Shown one piece after another: positions 45,908 through 47,759 of a DNA stretch of 47,759 nucleotides (positions within the stretch are counted from its first letter, which is position 1; each line of letters opens with the position of its first letter). The notes under the pieces were generated by a model, which searched no databases, was not told where the DNA came from, and was given only the letters and a program-made list of their open reading frames with translations. The position numbers were made by a program, and so were the translations under genes. The stretch covers positions 1-47,759 of the forward strand of contig JAUCBJ010007511.1 in assembly GCA_032718475.1 (NCBI GenBank), in the 5' to 3' direction. This stretch comes from Nemertoderma westbladi. Lineage: Eukaryota; Xenacoelomorpha; Nemertodermatida; Nemertodermatidae.

Positions 45908-46483
45908 TGGGACATTACAACATCAATACAATACTAATGTACAGGCCAATACAATGTTCATGTCCTCTAAAGTTGTAAAGTGCTAAATAACAACTCGCCG
46001 TTAATACTAACGGCATTGAGTAATGTCACAATTTCAGAATAAACACCTTTAAACAATTATCTTTAAATGTATGTAGATTTGTCCAGACACCTAATATCAA
46101 AATAAAAACATAAATACTGTACTTATTTCGTTTATACCCATCCAGCTCTATACTGTAACCCTGCCTTTACATATATATGTACATGTACACCATGTCCTGG
46201 AATATAGTGTCGTAATTCAGTGACACGCCCCCCCCCCCCCCCTTCTAATTTTTCTACAAATCTTATGAGATTGCATGAAATTTGAAACAGAGATAGTTTC
46301 ACCTCCCGACCACTGGCTGGGTGAGCCAGAATTTTTACTTTTGCTTTCAATCTTTAGTTACAAGCGTTTAAAAAAAGTGTCTCCAGCGATATTACACCAG
46401 TTACACCGAAGTTATTCTTCTACCTTATAGCTGTTTGTTGGTACTGATATAAAGCTGGTCGGTCATGTAAGGATTCCAAATGT

Positions 46484-47759
46484 AACACAATTTGAAAAAT
46501 GTTGACAAATAGCTGAGATATGGGCGTTCAAATGGTGCATAGTTTTGCACCCTGCGCGAGGCTATTTTATTCTATTTAATAAATGCATCATAATCTGTAA
46601 TATTTTGTTTATCCAAATACGTAGCTGGGAAACAATTTTACTTTTTCCATATACTAATATATATTTAAGTACAAATACAACAATTTTGTTACCGGTAACT
46701 TTAAGAGTTATGAACGGAATTGACATGGCTATTTAGATTTCTTTGCCGACTGAATTCTTTATGACAATAAACGCACTTGTTGAAAAGATAGTTTATTAGT
46801 GTGCAGCACACAGCAGCTCAACCCCGCATTCCACCCCCGCTGCCTCCGATGGCCGCCCCGTTGTTGGTGAGCCGGATGGAGATTTCTCCCACGTCAGCGT
46901 TGTGAACTGGCCGGTGACGTGATGACCTTGACCCGCGCAGGCACATGTGGGCGGCCCGAACCAGCAGAAAACTGATGTGTCGTCGGATCCAGGTAACGCA
47001 CTCTGCGTAGCTGATCTCCCGCTTATCCGCCAACAGAACAGCAAGGTGTTTGAAGAACTGCGTCGAGGATGGTGAGATTCCCCCAAAAGCAGACATGATC
47101 AGTGACGTGAAGGTCGCCAGCTCGACTTCCCTGACTCGTTCTTCATAACGACCCCGCTTCCGCGCCTCATGGTGGAGATGGGCGCCCTCTAGTGTCATTG
47201 CTGCATTGGTCGGAGCGAGAGGATTGAAAACCGAGACGTCCAAAAAGGTTATCTGGAATCTCGATCTCCAAAACCCAGACATCGCCACGTCCAGCCGCGC
47301 CTCCTGGTCCTCTGTTGTTGAACGCCTCTCGAACTGCTCACCAATGATAGGTTGCAATCGGGGTTCGATCGAGACATTCTGGGAGACCTCGGTCAGGGTT
47401 GATGCGACGAAATCCCGGATCTCGTTGTGCCGAATTGACGGATAACCGCCAGTGGGGCACGACAGGACATGATTCAAGGACAATTGTGTCCCACAGGCGC
47501 AACGAGCCGTGACCAACTGGGGTAACCAGCCATAGCGAAGACAGAGTGATCTGTGAGTTTGTGAGTGAGTTTGCTGGGCAACAATGCATTACATCTTTAA
47601 TCATACTATTACGTTGCTATTCATACAGTACATTTAAAAAATGTTCCAGAATATGGTTTATTTATTATATAGAATAAAATAGCCTCGAGCCGGTGCTAAA
47701 CCATGCATCTTTTGAACGCCCATATCTCCGCTATTTTTCAACGAAATTCAAATTGTGTT
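46484..47759. mobile_element. Unit bounded by ~100-bp inverted repeats, carrying an endonuclease-module fragment
   Basis: The left end (46484-46586) starts AACACAATTTGAAAAATGTT and is mirrored by the window's last ~102 bp (47658-47759). Shared words are GAGATATGGGCGTTCAAA and GAGGCTATTTTATTCTAT. The right repeat runs to the window edge, so the true end may lie beyond it. Inside is a minus-strand coding fragment with its own AATAAA (46792-46797). No transposase is visible. Confidence 0.7.
46818..47588 (-). pseudogene. C-terminal zinc-knuckle plus restriction-like endonuclease module of an RT-type element
   Basis: The frame is open from about 47588 to the stop at 46818; no initiation codon is needed if this is a 5'-truncated fragment. 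SLCLRYGWLPQ leads into a Cys/His knuckle CAC...NHVLSC, then the conserved block GGYPSIRHNEIRDFVAS. A PD-(D/E)XK-like pattern follows: ARLDVAMSGFW, then FLDVSVFNPLAP. The helical tail ends with MCLRGSRSSRHRP. I recognise this as the C-terminal part of reverse-transcriptase proteins widespread in sponges, cnidarians and molluscs, where an RT normally precedes the knuckle. Here no RT is present: the frame starts abruptly at 47588. Downstream on the minus strand an AATAAA follows the stop within about 25 nt. The endonuclease reading is inferred from motif pattern only. Confidence 0.65.

Larger units (their letters stand above)
44160..46110. repeat. Segmental duplication, copy 2 (flank of degenerate Akt)
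   Basis: 44160-44660 matches 20430-21035. The match resumes at about 46040-46110 against 21050-21125 (CACCTTTAAAC, ATGTATGTAGATTTGTC). The 1.4 kb between is an insertion specific to this copy or a loss from copy 1. It includes a minus-strand dispersed-family fragment (about 44960-45030). Confidence 0.8.

Overview
The window is animal nuclear DNA, AT-rich and dominated by repeats. The animal assignment rests on a complete Akt/PKB kinase gene (PH domain, AGC kinase domain, C-terminal hydrophobic motif), on CR1/Jockey-like and RTE-like LINE remnants, tRNA-derived SINE-like pieces and Ty3-type LTR retrotransposons. A marine invertebrate seems likely, but I cannot name a phylum. No bacterial features are present.

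Layout. 0.5-2.1 kb: decayed LINE interrupted by a tRNA-derived SINE-like insertion. 2.9-3.5 kb: 34-bp satellite whose monomer is itself a hairpin. 3.8-6.5 kb: palindromic MITE-like unit, two oppositely oriented arrays of the same 19-bp satellite, and a cluster of spaced GGGGTTTTGCC-like words. 7.0-7.5 kb: LINE 3' end. 7.8-10.4 kb: element with inverted termini of about 235 bp and two internal tandem arrays (63 bp and 68 bp). 11.2-12.4 kb: LINE endonuclease/RT remnant. 13.2-14.1 kb: 57-bp array split by a 510-bp insert. 18.1-19.6 kb: single-exon Akt gene, minus strand. 21.3-31.0 kb: inverted repeat with arms of about 1.5 kb around scrambled LINE pieces; its right arm is split by a young LTR retrotransposon (25.3-29.8 kb). 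32.4-33.4 kb: short GC-rich and palindromic arrays. 35.6-40.7 kb: well-preserved Ty3/gypsy element, minus strand. 41.6-46.1 kb: second, degenerate copy of the Akt locus. 46.5 kb to the window end: fragment encoding a zinc-knuckle plus restriction-like endonuclease module between inverted repeats.

How the parts relate. The two Akt copies share non-coding flank as well as coding sequence, so they come from a DNA-level duplication. The downstream copy lost key kinase residues and its C-terminus. The rest is layered transposition: an LTR element inside an inverted-repeat element, which itself sits in a member of a dispersed family that recurs through the window and is locally amplified into satellite. 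The two LTR elements look young: I see 2 differences in 391 bp between one LTR pair and 4 in 452 bp in the other. One has lost its protease and RT core in frame. The other has an apparently complete gag and pol joined by a probable -1 frameshift.

The most unusual items are the RT-less LTR element, the kinase-dead Akt duplicate, the nested inverted repeats, and the endonuclease fragment lying between inverted repeats. All calls come from reading the sequence; no database search was run.
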